Assembly (NCBI GenBank): GCA_039555135.1
Contig: CP114179.1
Location: 3,720,001 to 3,784,000 of the forward strand
DNA from: Phycisphaeraceae bacterium D3-23
GTDB taxonomy: Bacteria; Planctomycetota; Phycisphaerae; Phycisphaerales; Phycisphaeraceae
Length of the DNA: 64,000 bases
Reading direction: 5' to 3'
How positions within the stretch are numbered: position 1 is the first letter of the stretch; every line of letters starts with the position of its first letter. A program made the position numbers and the translations under genes. The notes under the pieces are model-generated. The model saw only the letters and a program-made list of their open reading frames with translations, made no database searches and had not been told where the DNA came from. Positions 24,441 to 33,002 of this stretch are shown here, piece after piece.

Positions 24441-26222
24441 ATGACCGACCTGACCCAACCTATTGAGAGTGCGCTCCGCGACGCGGTCGTGTCGCTGTTT
24501 GGCGACGCCTTCGCCGACCTCGACCCGCTCGTCCAGCCCGCGAACAACCCAAAGTTCGGCGACTACCAGGCCAACGTCGCGATGCCCCTGGCCAAGCGCC
24601 TGGGCAAAGACGCCGGCAGCCCGCGCGATGTTGCGCAGCAGCTTATCGATGCGCTCAAGCTCGACGACCGCTTCGACACCCCTACGATCGCGGGGCCTGG
24701 CTTTATCAACCTGACGATCAAGCCCGAAGCGCTAGGCACGATCGCCGACGCGCTGCTCGCCGACGGCCGGCTGGGGGTCGCGATAGCCGACGACCCGCAG
24801 ACCGTTGTGATCGACTACTCGAGCCCGAACGTCGCCAAGGAGATGCACGTCGGCCATCTGCGCTCGACCGTCATCGGCGACGCGCTGGCGCGGGTGCTGT
24901 CGTTCCAAGGCCACAGCGTCGTTGCCCAGAACCATGTCGGCGACTGGGGGACGCAGTTCGGGATGCTGATTGCGTATCTTCGTTTGAAGATGCACTCTGA
25001 TATTGTCACTTCAAGGACTGGCGCTGCTTCTGGAGATAACTTTGAGATTGGCGATTTCAATCGCTTCTACAAAGAATCTAAAGTCTGGTTTGATGAATCT
25101 GAAGAGCACAAGGAGATTGCAAGAGATCAAGTCGTGAAGCTTCAGGCCGGAGATGAAGCCGCTATAGCATTATGGCGATTTTTGCGTGAAATCTCTCAAG
25201 ACTACTTTGACGGGATTTACCATCGTCTCGGCATCCGGCTCACGACCGACGACATCTGCGGTGAGAGTTTCTACAACCCCAAACTCCCAGGCGTGATCGA
25301 TCGGCTGCAAGCCGACGGCGCGGCGGTCGAGAGCGAAGGCGCGCTCGTGGTCTTTGTCGATGGCTACACCGACCGAGATGACAAGCCGCTGCCCATGATC
25401 GTGCGCAAGTCGGACGGCGGGTACCTCTACGCGACCACCGACTTCGCCGCGGCGCAGCACCGGATCGAGACGCTCAAGGGCGATCGGCTGATCTACGTCG
25501 TCGGCTCGCCCCAGCGGCAGCACTTCGAGATGCTGTTCGCGACGCTCCGGAAGTACGGCTGGGCCGACGAATCCGTCCGGCTGGACTACGTCCCGTTCGG
25601 CTCGGTGCTGGGCGAGGACGGCAAGATGTTCAAGACCCGGTCGGGCGAGACGGTGCGGCTGGTCGACCTCATCGACGAGGCCGAGCAACGCGCCGCGGCC
25701 GCAGTGAAAGCGAAAAATCCCGACCTCGCCGACGACGCGGAAGCGATCGGCAAGGTCGTCGGCATCGGTGCGCTCAAGTACGCCGACCTCAGCAGCGACC
25801 GGGTGAAGGACTACAAGTTTTCATGGGACCGGATGCTCGCGCTGGAAGGCAATACCGCGCCGTACCTGATCAATGCGTACGTGCGGGTCTGCTCGATCTT
25901 CCGCAAGGCCGAGCTGGACATGGCGGACTACTCGGCGTCGATTGAAGTCGGGCACGACAACGAGAAGGCGTTGGTGTTGAAGCTGATGCAGTTCGGGCCG
26001 ACGGTTGGGGCGGTGGCGGAGTCGCTTGAGCCGCATCGGCTTTGTAACTATCTGTACGACCTCGCGTCGGCGTTCCACAAGTTTTATGAGCATTGCCCGG
26101 TGCTTCGGTCGGATGTGGCCCCGGATGTGCGCGGGAGCCGGCTGGCACTGTGCAAACTGGTTGCGGGGACATTGGAGCAGGGGCTCGATCTACTGGGGAT
26201 CGGTGTGGTCGAGCGGATGTGA
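24441..26222 (+). CDS. argS: Arginyl-tRNA synthetase
   Basis: ArgS charges tRNA-Arg. I start at ATG 24441 (MTDLTQPIESALRDAVVSLF), because the open frame upstream runs through the repeat element; this gives 593 aa, normal for class Ia ArgRS. The HIGH-type motif is KEMHVGHLRSTVIG (about residues 132-145), and the KMSK-equivalent is KMFKTRSGETVRLVDLIDEA (about 395-414). The C-terminal anticodon-binding domain (ALVLKLMQFGPTVGAVAESL; FHKFYEHCPV) is complete. Bases about 24970-25215 fall to roughly 43 percent GC with T/A-ending codons, in a gene otherwise far more GC-rich, yet the protein sequence stays intact. Confidence 0.96.
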   Translation: MTDLTQPIESALRDAVVSLFGDAFADLDPLVQPANNPKFGDYQANVAMPLAKRLGKDAGSPRDVAQQLIDALKLDDRFDTPTIAGPGFINLTIKPEALGTIADALLADGRLGVAIADDPQTVVIDYSSPNVAKEMHVGHLRSTVIGDALARVLSFQGHSVVAQNHVGDWGTQFGMLIAYLRLKMHSDIVTSRTGAASGDNFEIGDFNRFYKESKVWFDESEEHKEIARDQVVKLQAGDEAAIALWRFLREISQDYFDGIYHRLGIRLTTDDICGESFYNPKLPGVIDRLQADGAAVESEGALVVFVDGYTDRDDKPLPMIVRKSDGGYLYATTDFAAAQHRIETLKGDRLIYVVGSPQRQHFEMLFATLRKYGWADESVRLDYVPFGSVLGEDGKMFKTRSGETVRLVDLIDEAEQRAAAAVKAKNPDLADDAEAIGKVVGIGALKYADLSSDRVKDYKFSWDRMLALEGNTAPYLINAYVRVCSIFRKAELDMADYSASIEVGHDNEKALVLKLMQFGPTVGAVAESLEPHRLCNYLYDLASAFHKFYEHCPVLRSDVAPDVRGSRLALCKLVAGTLEQGLDLLGIGVVERM

Positions 26223-26225
26223 TTT

Positions 26226-26328
26226 GTAGGGTGGGTGGAGGAGTCCGCGACGATACCCACCGCGCGCTGCCAATCTTGATGAGTCCCCGTGGTGGGCATC
26301 GCTCGCGAACTCGCTCCACCCACCCTAC
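26226..26328. repeat. 103-bp palindromic repeat between argS and the DUF1802 gene
   Basis: GTAGGGTGGGTGGAG (26226-26240) and CTCCACCCACCCTAC (26314-26328) are perfect 15-bp inverted arms. Inside them CGATACCCACC and GGTGGGCATCG form a second, imperfect stem. The same outer pattern (GTGGAG.GAGTCCG...CGATACCCACC) recurs at 59744-59926, so this is a dispersed family. It fills the gap between the two genes almost completely. Confidence 0.85.
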
Positions 26329-26340
26329 GAGAATACGCTC

Positions 26341-26928
26341 ATGGAACTCGACATCGCGCTCAAGGAATGGTCGGTGGTGTGTGACTTTCTTGCCGAGGGC
26401 AAGTCGTGCCTGCTGCTGCGCAAGGGCGGGGTGCATGAGCATGCCGGGCCCGGGCGGTTTGACCTGGCGTACCAGCGGTTTTTGATGTTCCCGGCCTGGG
26501 AGCACGAACGCCTCGACTGGATCAAGCCCGACTGGTTATCGCCAGCCGCCACGGCGCGACTTGAACAGGATGCTGCGCAAGTCGAGCCCACCGAGATCAC
26601 GTTCCGCAGCTACGGCGAGGTCGCGGGCATCTGGCAGGTGCCGTCGCGCGAAGCGTTCGACCAACTCGACGACCTGCACGGCTGGCTGCCGCCGCAGGTC
26701 GACATGCGGTTTAGCTACAAGCCCGAGCGGCCGCTGTACCTGATCGCGGTGCGTGCGTTGCGTTTGCGCGAGCCAGCGACGGTGGCGTACCGCGAGGCGT
26801 ATGGGGGGTGTGTGAGTTGGGTGCCGTTGCCGCCGAGTGATGCGGTCGATGTCGGCGCGGCGCGGCGGGCGATCCCCGAGGGGGCGTTCGAGTCGATCCT
26901 GGAGCGGGTGGACCGGGCGATGGGGTAG
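26341..26928 (+). CDS. DUF1802 family protein
   Basis: A 195-aa protein of the DUF1802 family, recognised from the N-terminal pattern LKEWSVVCDFLAEGKSCLLL, then RKGGVHEHAG and FLMFPAWEHERLDWIKPDW. The mid part (YGEVAGIWQVPSREAFDQLD) and C-terminal YREAYGGCVSWVPLP also fit the family as I know it. The function of DUF1802 is unknown; it has no signal peptide or membrane segment and should be cytoplasmic. It starts 13 bp after the palindromic repeat. Confidence 0.82.
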   Translation: MELDIALKEWSVVCDFLAEGKSCLLLRKGGVHEHAGPGRFDLAYQRFLMFPAWEHERLDWIKPDWLSPAATARLEQDAAQVEPTEITFRSYGEVAGIWQVPSREAFDQLDDLHGWLPPQVDMRFSYKPERPLYLIAVRALRLREPATVAYREAYGGCVSWVPLPPSDAVDVGAARRAIPEGAFESILERVDRAMG

Positions 26929-27071
26929 GGGGCGGGTTCGGTTTCGGACCGTGCGGTTTGCACCTCTATAGATAGACAGACGATCCGGTGCTTCGCGGAC
27001 TCAGCCGCTCGGCGTGGGGCGGTGGTTGCGCGTTGCGATCGGATTAGGCAAAAAAATCGTCACAAGCGCCC

Positions 27072-27098
27072 TAAGTGCGTGGTGAACTTGTCCGATAA
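27072..27098 (+). promoter_or_regulatory. Candidate sigma-28 promoter upstream of the TolB-like gene
   Basis: TAAG (27072-27075), a 15-bp spacer and TCCGATAA (27091-27098) is the best sigma-28-like promoter in the window (consensus TAAA-N15-GCCGATAA). It lies 86 bp before the lipoprotein gene at 27185. The surrounding 256-bp gap also contains CTTCGCGGACTCAG (26991-27004), a motif repeated elsewhere. Confidence 0.45.
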
Positions 27099-27184
27099 GC
27101 GCCGTAGTGACCCCTGCTCATGGTCCGGGCCGGGGCGTCACGATAGTGCCTGAGCGATGCCCGGCCGACCCTTGAGGGAAAGAT

Positions 27185-28621
27185 ATGCAACTCACACGGA
27201 CTTTGATTGTGCTCGCGGGTGTCTCGGCCTTTGCCGGGCTGCCTGGGTGTACGCAGTACTACAACGGTGCGCTGGGGTTTTCGCGTGAGGACGCCGCGAC
27301 GGCGCAGGCGTACCAGCGCGAGCGGGCGGAGCGTGAGCGTGAGCTTGATGCGCTGCACAGGGCGCTCGGTGGACCACACGAGCCGGCGCGGATCGGATTC
27401 GATGGCGAGTTGCAAGCGGCGCAGGCCCAGGCCGAGTCCGATTGGTTTCCGGTGTATCCGGGCAACAAGCCCGGGCGAGTGTCTGTCGGTGACATGCTCC
27501 AAAACGAAGGTGCACAAGCGGTTGGCCCCGAAGGCGCTGCATCAAACGAGCAGCCGGTTTATGTCACCACCGCCGATGTCGAGGCGGAGGATGCGTCCGG
27601 CGCGCCGCGTCGCAGCGTGACGCCGCCGCGCCGCCCCGTCGGGGTGTACGGCGACCTGCCGGGCATCGGCGCGGGGCTGAGCCCGATGGACACGACCGGC
27701 CAGGTCCAGCGCATCAGCTTCAGCGAAGAGGGCGCGGACTTCGACGTCTCGCTCGACGCGACGCGAGAGTCGCTGGTCTTCAGCTCGACGCGCCACCGCG
27801 AAACCTCGGACATCTACCGCCAGCGCATCGGCGGGCAGGCGGTGACGCAGCTCACCGACGACCCGGGTAACGACGTGATGCCCTGCGTGAGCCCTGACGG
27901 TGAGACGATCGTGTTCGCCTCGGACCGCGGCGGCAACTGGGACCTGTATCTGATGGATGCCCGGGGCGGCGCCGCGGTGCAGCTCACGAATGACTCGACC
28001 CACGACATCCACCCGAGCTTCTCGCCCGATGGCAAACAGCTGGTGTACTGCTCGTTTGGTGAGCGTTCGGGCCAGTGGCAGTTGGTCGTCATCGATGTGG
28101 AAAACCCGGCGACGAAGCGGTACATCGGGCATGGGCTTTTCCCGCAGTGGTCGCCCGTGGGTGACACGATCCTGTTCCAGCGGGCGCGCGAACGCGGGAC
28201 GCGCTGGTTCGGTGTGTGGTCGGTCGAGTTGAACGAAAACGGCGAGGCGGGGAGCCCGACAGAGATCGCATGGTCCCCTGAGCATGCCTGTATCACGCCG
28301 GCGTGGTCGCCGGACGGATTGGCGGTGGTTTTTTGCACGGTGAGCGACCCCGACGCCGATACCCAAGCAGGCCCCGCGTCCAGTGACGTGTGGCTGGTCG
28401 GTGCGGATGGCTCGGGCCGGACCCGTCTGACGCCCGGCCGATTCGCGAATCTCCAGCCGACCTGGTCGGCGGACAACACGGTTTACTTCGTGTCCAACCG
28501 AGGGCGGGCGGACGTCGAAAACATCTGGGCCATCGACGGCAGCGACGCGCTGCGGCTGGTCCTGGGGCAACGCGGGCCGGAGCAGCCGGCCACCGTTGAG
28601 GCCCCGACGCAGAGCGATTGA
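27185..28621 (+). CDS. TolB-like beta-propeller lipoprotein (PD40 repeats)
   Basis: A 478-aa protein with a lipoprotein signal (MQLTRTLIVLAGVSAFAGLP then GCTQYY; lipobox LPGC, Cys22). Residues 30 to about 160 are a charged helix and a low-complexity stretch. From about 175 onward there are at least five TolB-type PD40 repeats (DVMPCVSPDGETIVFASDRG; DIHPSFSPDGKQLVYCSFG; ITPAWSPDGLAVVFCTVSD; LQPTWSADNTVYFVSNRGR). These form a propeller that usually binds partner proteins in the periplasm. GAGGGA (27174-27179) is the ribosome-binding site. A possible sigma-28 promoter lies upstream and a second lipoprotein gene downstream; no Pal or TolA is present, so a Tol role is not implied. Confidence 0.82.
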   Translation: MQLTRTLIVLAGVSAFAGLPGCTQYYNGALGFSREDAATAQAYQRERAERERELDALHRALGGPHEPARIGFDGELQAAQAQAESDWFPVYPGNKPGRVSVGDMLQNEGAQAVGPEGAASNEQPVYVTTADVEAEDASGAPRRSVTPPRRPVGVYGDLPGIGAGLSPMDTTGQVQRISFSEEGADFDVSLDATRESLVFSSTRHRETSDIYRQRIGGQAVTQLTDDPGNDVMPCVSPDGETIVFASDRGGNWDLYLMDARGGAAVQLTNDSTHDIHPSFSPDGKQLVYCSFGERSGQWQLVVIDVENPATKRYIGHGLFPQWSPVGDTILFQRARERGTRWFGVWSVELNENGEAGSPTEIAWSPEHACITPAWSPDGLAVVFCTVSDPDADTQAGPASSDVWLVGADGSGRTRLTPGRFANLQPTWSADNTVYFVSNRGRADVENIWAIDGSDALRLVLGQRGPEQPATVEAPTQSD

Positions 28622-28690
28622 TTCGCTGGCTTGAACTGAATTGAACGTGCGGGCGGAGGCCCGGCACGACACAACCCCCGGCAGGACGCC

Positions 28691-29477
28691 ATGACAAGTG
28701 AACAGGTTCGGTTGATCCTTGCCGCCGTGCTCGTTGTGGCCGGTCCTCTTGTGACCGGTTGCGTGACGACGCGCACGGCCGAGCCGCCCTTGGTTGCGCC
28801 GTATGCGACGCGCCAGGTGTGGGCCGTTGTGCCGTTGCGTAACGAGTCGGGCTCGCGTGGTGCTGATGGTTTCCGCATGGCGGACCGTCTGGTCTACGAG
28901 TTTGAGCAGGTGCAGGGGATCGATGTGCTGCCGGTGAACCGGGTGCTGCAGGCGATGCAGACGCTGGAGCTCGAGGCGGTGCGGACGCGTGAAGACGCGA
29001 TCGCGCTGCGGGAGTTGCTCGGCGTCGATGGCCTGGTGGTCGGTTCGATCACGGCCTACGACCCGTACGACCCCGTGCGGATCGGTCTGGGCGCTCGACC
29101 TCTACACCGACGCGCTCATCCCCGCGAATCCGCTGGATATCCGCGGGCTTTCGTGGGCCCCGACGGCCGACGCCGCGGGCATGCAGCTCCAGACGCTCTA
29201 CCGCACGGAGCAGCCCGTCGCCACGGTGTCGGGTGTGTTCAGCGCGGCCAGCCCGTCGGTGAAACGGCGCATCTCGGCGTATGCCGTGGATCGCGGCACG
29301 TCGGGCAACGCGCGTCACAACGAGCGCATGATGACGATCGACATGAACCTGTACAGCGAATTTGTGGGCCACGAAATGGGCTCACGACTGATGTGGGCCG
29401 AGTGGCAACGCCTGGCCCGGCAACGTGCGCAGGAAGTCTCCAGGCAGGCCGACGCGCAGACACCTGAATCACCGTGA
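28691..29477 (+). pseudogene. CsgG/LpoB-like lipoprotein gene with one apparent frameshift
   Basis: The N-terminal part, read from ATG 28691, has a lipobox (VTGC) and a CsgG/LpoB-like domain (WAVVPLRNESGSRGADGFRM; FEQVQGIDVLPVNRVLQAMQ; LLGVDGLVVGSITAYDPYDP). After VRIGL the frame loses sense, and the protein clearly continues in the next frame: ALDLYTDALIPANPLDIRGL to the stop at 29477. Removing one G from the GGG at 29089-29091 restores a single 261-codon frame (IGLALDLYTD). Both halves look functional, so this is a recent mutation, a sequencing error or, less likely, programmed frameshifting. The role is unknown; relatives are outer-membrane lipoproteins that activate or secrete partners. 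Confidence 0.75.
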
Positions 29478-29517
29478 GCCGCGGCGCGCCGCCGGCCTCA
29501 CTGGCCGGAGCGACCCG

Positions 29518-29820
29518 ATGGCTGACACGCCACAACCTGAATCCACCGACACGACCGGGCAAAAGACCGCGCTGGGCGATGCGCCCGCGCAGGTGGTCGA
29601 GCTGGGCGATGACCAGATCGCGCTGGTCAAGAACGGCAAGCGGCATGTCTTTACTTGTGTGCCCGGCACCGAGGCGGATGTGCTCAACCAGATCGCGCTC
29701 ATGGTCACGGACCCCGCCAACGGGCTGACGTGGTTCGACGCCGCGGTGCTCTCGCACCAGCTGGGCGAACGGATGAGCAAACGACTTGAACAGATGACCG
29801 GCCGACGCAAGTCGGCCTAA
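29518..29820 (+). CDS. Small conserved-looking cytoplasmic protein, unknown
   Basis: A 100-aa protein starting at ATG 29518 (MADTPQPESTDTTGQKTALG). After an acidic, disordered N-terminus of about 25 residues comes a compact domain: VVELGDDQIALVKNGKRHVF, TCVPGTEADVLNQIALMVTD and WFDAAVLSHQLGERMSKRLE. There is no signal peptide and no recognised family. It lies 40 bp after the frameshifted lipoprotein gene and 99 bp before the recombinase gene, so its operon partners are unclear. Confidence 0.7.
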   Translation: MADTPQPESTDTTGQKTALGDAPAQVVELGDDQIALVKNGKRHVFTCVPGTEADVLNQIALMVTDPANGLTWFDAAVLSHQLGERMSKRLEQMTGRRKSA

Positions 29821-29919
29821 CCCCGGCCGGCCGCCGACACGGCGGACCGGACTTTTTTACGCCCCAAGGATTGGGGCATGACTCCGCAGGGATGCGCGAC
29901 GCGCAAGGAACCCTTCTCC

Positions 29920-30906
29920 ATGGCCGACCAGCCCGCACTCGTTCAACAATTCGTCCACTACCTGCGCTACGAGCGGCACTTCAGCCCGTACACCGCGCGC
30001 TGCTACGGCGCGGACCTGCGGCAGTTTGTCCAGTTCCTCGAAGGCGATGAGGCCCCCGTGCCCGTCGCGGTGCAGGTCAACGAGGGCGAAGGCGACTCGG
30101 CCGAGCCGTCGATACAGCGCAAGATCAAGCGGACCGACGCGATGGTGATCCGCGGGTTCCTGGGCCACCTCGAGCCTTTGGGCTACTCGCCCGCCACCAC
30201 CGCACGGAAGATCGCGACCCTCCGCTCGTTCTACAAGTGGATGGCACGCCAGGGCATCGTCGAGACCAACCCGATGCTGATGATCCGCACGCCCAAGCAG
30301 ACCAAGCGGCTGCCCAAGGCCATCAGCGTCGAGCAGGTCGAGAAGCTCCTGAGCGCCCCCGACAACCGAGAGACGCTGGGCGCACGCGACCGCGCGATCC
30401 TCGAGACGCTCTACTCCACCGGCGTCCGCGTCAGCGAGCTGGTCGACCTCAACCGAAACGACCTGGACCACAACGGCCAGACGCTGCACGTCCGGGGCAA
30501 GGGCAAGAAGGAACGCATCGTCCCGCTGGGCTCGCACGCCATGGCCGCGATCCGGCACTACGTCACACTGCTCGAGCCCGACCCCCGCTTCACCGAGCTG
30601 CGCGAGCAGTCGATGCTGCGAAACGACGTGCCGCTCTTCGTGAACAAGAACGGCGGCCGGCTGTCGTCACGCTCGGTCCGCCGCAAGCTCGACAAGTACC
30701 TCAAGGGCATCGGGCTCGACATCACGATCAGCCCGCACACCCTGCGTCACTCGTTCGCGACGCACCTGCTGGACAACGGCGCGGACCTGCGCTCGGTGCA
30801 GGAGCTGCTGGGCCACCAGTCGCTGTCGACGACGCAGGTCTACACGCACCTGTCGACGATGCGGATGCGCACCGCCTACGACGAGGCGCACCCCCGCGCG
30901 GTGTAG
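29920..30906 (+). CDS. XerC/XerD-type tyrosine recombinase
   Basis: A 328-aa site-specific recombinase of the XerC/D family, which resolves chromosome dimers at dif. I start at ATG 29920 (AAGGAA 10 bases upstream); an in-frame ATG at 29878 is less likely. The N-terminal SAM-like domain (FVHYLRYERHFSPYTARCYG) contains an extra loop of about 25 residues (VAVQVNEGEGDSAEPS). The catalytic set is Arg170 (YSTGVRVSELVDLN), His273 and Arg276 (HTLRHSFATHLLDNGADLR), LGHQSLSTTQ and Tyr308 (VYTH). No dif site was recognised nearby. XerC and XerD cannot be told apart here. Confidence 0.92.
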   Translation: MADQPALVQQFVHYLRYERHFSPYTARCYGADLRQFVQFLEGDEAPVPVAVQVNEGEGDSAEPSIQRKIKRTDAMVIRGFLGHLEPLGYSPATTARKIATLRSFYKWMARQGIVETNPMLMIRTPKQTKRLPKAISVEQVEKLLSAPDNRETLGARDRAILETLYSTGVRVSELVDLNRNDLDHNGQTLHVRGKGKKERIVPLGSHAMAAIRHYVTLLEPDPRFTELREQSMLRNDVPLFVNKNGGRLSSRSVRRKLDKYLKGIGLDITISPHTLRHSFATHLLDNGADLRSVQELLGHQSLSTTQVYTHLSTMRMRTAYDEAHPRAV

Positions 30907-30935
30907 GACGGCCACCCAGACAACACAACGAAGCG

Positions 30936-30974
30936 ACAGGCGGCGGAACTCTACGGTCTCGCCGCCTGTTTTTT
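30936..30974 (+). terminator. Rho-independent terminator after the xer gene
   Basis: ACAGGCGGCG (30936-30945) pairs with CGCCGCCTGT (30960-30969), followed by TTTTT. It is a strong 10-bp stem with a T-run, 29 bp after the stop. Confidence 0.9.
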
Positions 30975-30993
30975 GCGCGGGTGCCAGGCGCAC

Positions 30994-31082
30994 GTGTCAC
31001 GGTCGATCCGATGTAGCTGTCGGCCGTGTGTCGGGGCACAGAGCACGGCCGACCGCTCCGTGCAGCGGATCGACCGTGGCAC
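30994..31082. repeat. Nested palindrome between convergent genes
   Basis: Outer arms GTGTCACGGTCGATCCG (30994-31010) and CGGATCGACCGTGGCAC (31066-31082) match except at one position. They enclose a perfect 10-bp stem GTCGGCCGTG/CACGGCCGAC (31019-31028 and 31044-31053). No T-run follows. It sits between two real terminators of the converging xer and prepilin genes, a place where insertions are harmless. Confidence 0.82.
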
Positions 31083-31095
31083 ATGCATGGCGAAG

Positions 31096-31121
31096 AAAAA
31101 CCCCCGCCCAATGGGCGGGGG
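31096..31121 (-). terminator. Terminator of the prepilin-like gene (minus strand)
   Basis: CCCCCGCCC-ATT-GGGCGGGGG followed by TTTTT on the minus strand (hairpin 31101-31121). It lies 33 bp after the stop of the prepilin-like gene. Confidence 0.9.
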
Positions 31122-31153
31122 TTGAAGTTCTGTTTCGTGGACCTGTGTGTGGC

Positions 31154-31984
31154 TTAGAGCCCGTTGATGTCGGCGTCGTCAACACCCATGAGCATCTGGA
31201 GCTCGATGTCGTGTTCGGCGAAGTTAAGCCCATCGTTGAACGGGTCGAAGCCGGCCTGGTGGCGCTGGTCAACGCGTGAGCTGCCGCCGGAGCGTTCGGC
31301 CGAGCCGTCGAACCGCATGACGTTCCAGTAGGGCCGGTGTGTGGAGCCCGGGCCGTTATTGCCGACGTTCTCGGTGCCGATGCCCTGGAGGATGTCGCTG
31401 CCGAGGATCGCGGTGGAGGGCTCATAGAGCCGCGCGGGCATCGCCTGCGTGCCGGTCAGGTTGGTGTCCCAGCGGAAGCTTTTTGTGTCCTCGATCGTGA
31501 ATTTGTGCATCGGGTTGAACTCATACGACGCGCGGGCGATGGTGTCGCCTGCCTCGTAGTAGAACCCGTCGGTGCTGTTACGGCCGGCCTGTCGGAATTT
31601 ATCTTCGGGGCAGTAGAAGGCGTTAGGGTCCTGCACATAATCGAGCTTGACCAGCGAGCCCCAGCCAGCGGAATACTGGCTGGTGGGCCCGAAGTAGCCC
31701 AGCCAGTTGAGCGTCTTGGGCGTGTTGCCCCAAGTGCTCCAGCCGAAGTCGGGGGCGTTGTAGGCGCCGACATCTTGAGCGTCTTTGAAGCGTGAGAACG
31801 AGCCGTTGTTATCCGCCGCGAGCGTGTTCGCGCCGACCGCGAGTTGGTGCTGGTTGGACAGACATGCGGCCATTCGGCCGGCTTCCCGTGCCGCGCTTAG
31901 AGCGGGCAGCAGGATCGCGATGAGCAGGGCGATGATCGAGATCACGACGAGCAGTTCGATGAGGGTAAAGGCGTTCTTCTTCAT
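31154..31984 (-). CDS. Prepilin-type cleavage/methylation domain protein
   Basis: A 276-aa protein with a type IV pilin-like N-terminus: [20 protein letters not shown], then [18 protein letters not shown]. The residue before the Phe is Ala instead of the usual Gly. Expanded families of such proteins, often with a DUF1559-like body, are typical of planctomycetes. The body is rich in Trp, Tyr and Asn and contains FYCPEDKFR and [18 protein letters not shown], like the HxxxWNVxRFDGS end of this family. It would be held in the inner membrane or assembled in a pseudopilus. GGAG lies 7 bases before the ATG. The upstream genes on the same strand are a PEP-CTERM protein and a LacI regulator. Confidence 0.85.
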   Translation of the reverse strand: MKKNAFTLIELLVVISIIALLIAILLPALSAAREAGRMAACLSNQHQLAVGANTLAADNNGSFSRFKDAQDVGAYNAPDFGWSTWGNTPKTLNWLGYFGPTSQYSAGWGSLVKLDYVQDPNAFYCPEDKFRQAGRNSTDGFYYEAGDTIARASYEFNPMHKFTIEDTKSFRWDTNLTGTQAMPARLYEPSTAILGSDILQGIGTENVGNNGPGSTHRPYWNVMRFDGSAERSGGSSRVDQRHQAGFDPFNDGLNFAEHDIELQMLMGVDDADINGL

Positions 31985-32272
31985 GATTCAACTCCAAACA
32001 AGTGAGGTGGGGTGGCGGTGCGTGGCTGAGAAGATTGTCACGACGAGAGGCGCAATCAGGCCTCGGTGAATACTCTGGCCTATCGACGGTAGTGTAGGCA
32101 TCCTCTATACGTACTATCGTCAGAATTTGCGATTTATTACCGAGGATTACGAAAAACGTGTAGCTGTACGGGTTAGTCTGGATACGCAAGCGGAGGGGAT
32201 TAACCCTAGGCGGAGGTGGAATGCGTGTCCGCCGCGGTAGCGGGGGACGCGCGTTGTGGGGTGCGGGGCCGA
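31985..32272 (-). other. Gap between the PEP-CTERM and prepilin-like genes
   Basis: These 288 bp hold no gene. The part nearest the prepilin gene (about 32080-32180) is AT-rich for this genome and is the likely promoter region on the minus strand, with stretches such as TAATAAATCGCAAATTCTGA. I could not fix -35 and -10 boxes or a LacI-type palindromic operator with confidence. Confidence 0.45.
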
Positions 32273-32938
32273 TCAGCGCCGCCGTCGCAGGAGCGTCAGC
32301 CCACCGAGGCCGAGCAGCGCGAGCGAGCCGGGCTCGGGGACGGGCGAGACATCGATGTAGATGTTATCCACGCGTGAGAACTCGCCTTGGGCGCTGTTGC
32401 TTTCGAGCCGGGCGAAGAGCGTGTTGCCGACCGCTCCGGCGTCGGAGAGCGCGACACCGCTGGCGGATTCGGTCTCCCAGGTGCTGGTCGAGACACGGCC
32501 GCCCGAGTCGAGGGTGGCGATGTCGGTCGCGGTGCCGCCGATCGTGTTGTCGGCGGTGTAGAAGAGGACCAGACGCATGGTGTCGTCGGCGTCCCAGTTG
32601 GCGGCGTCGCGCCAGCTGAACTCCATGTCGAAGCTATCGCCGGCCTGGATCGTGTAGCCGGTGTCGATGCCGAGGATACGGTCGAGGGTGGCGACGTAGT
32701 TGTTCGCGCTGCCCACGCCCTGGGCGTTGTTGGTGCGGAACTGGGGCGCCCCGGTGCCCAGGCTGACCCAAGGCGTGAAGCTGGCGTCGGTCAAGCCGGT
32801 CATGTCACCGGCGAGGACCGCGGCGTCGTGCCCGCCGCCCGCGACGCCGTCGTCGTAGTCCACCAGGATCGCGCCGGTGGCGCAAAGTGGAGCACTGGCC
32901 GCGAGGGCGAGCGCGGTGGTGATTCGTCCGAGTTTCAT
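32273..32938 (-). CDS. PEP-CTERM sorting-domain protein
   Basis: I start at the ATG of MKLGRITTALALAASAPLCA (32938), because AAGGAG lies 7 bases upstream of it; another ATG two codons earlier is too close. The 221-aa protein has a signal peptide, a beta-rich body (FDMEFSWRDAANWDADDTMR; LVLFYTADNTIGG; RVDNIYIDVS) and a classic C-terminal sorting signal VPEPGSLALLGLGGLTLLRRRR-type tail (Pro-Glu-Pro, hydrophobic helix, Arg cluster). Such proteins are exported and processed by exosortase at the envelope; the exosortase gene is not in the window. It follows the LacI regulator by 64 bp on the same strand. Confidence 0.88.
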   Translation of the reverse strand: MKLGRITTALALAASAPLCATGAILVDYDDGVAGGGHDAAVLAGDMTGLTDASFTPWVSLGTGAPQFRTNNAQGVGSANNYVATLDRILGIDTGYTIQAGDSFDMEFSWRDAANWDADDTMRLVLFYTADNTIGGTATDIATLDSGGRVSTSTWETESASGVALSDAGAVGNTLFARLESNSAQGEFSRVDNIYIDVSPVPEPGSLALLGLGGLTLLRRRR

Positions 32939-33002
32939 CTTCATTCTCCTTATCAGGTGGTAATTCGACGGGATCAACAGTGGCCCCGTGCAAAAACGGG
33001 GG

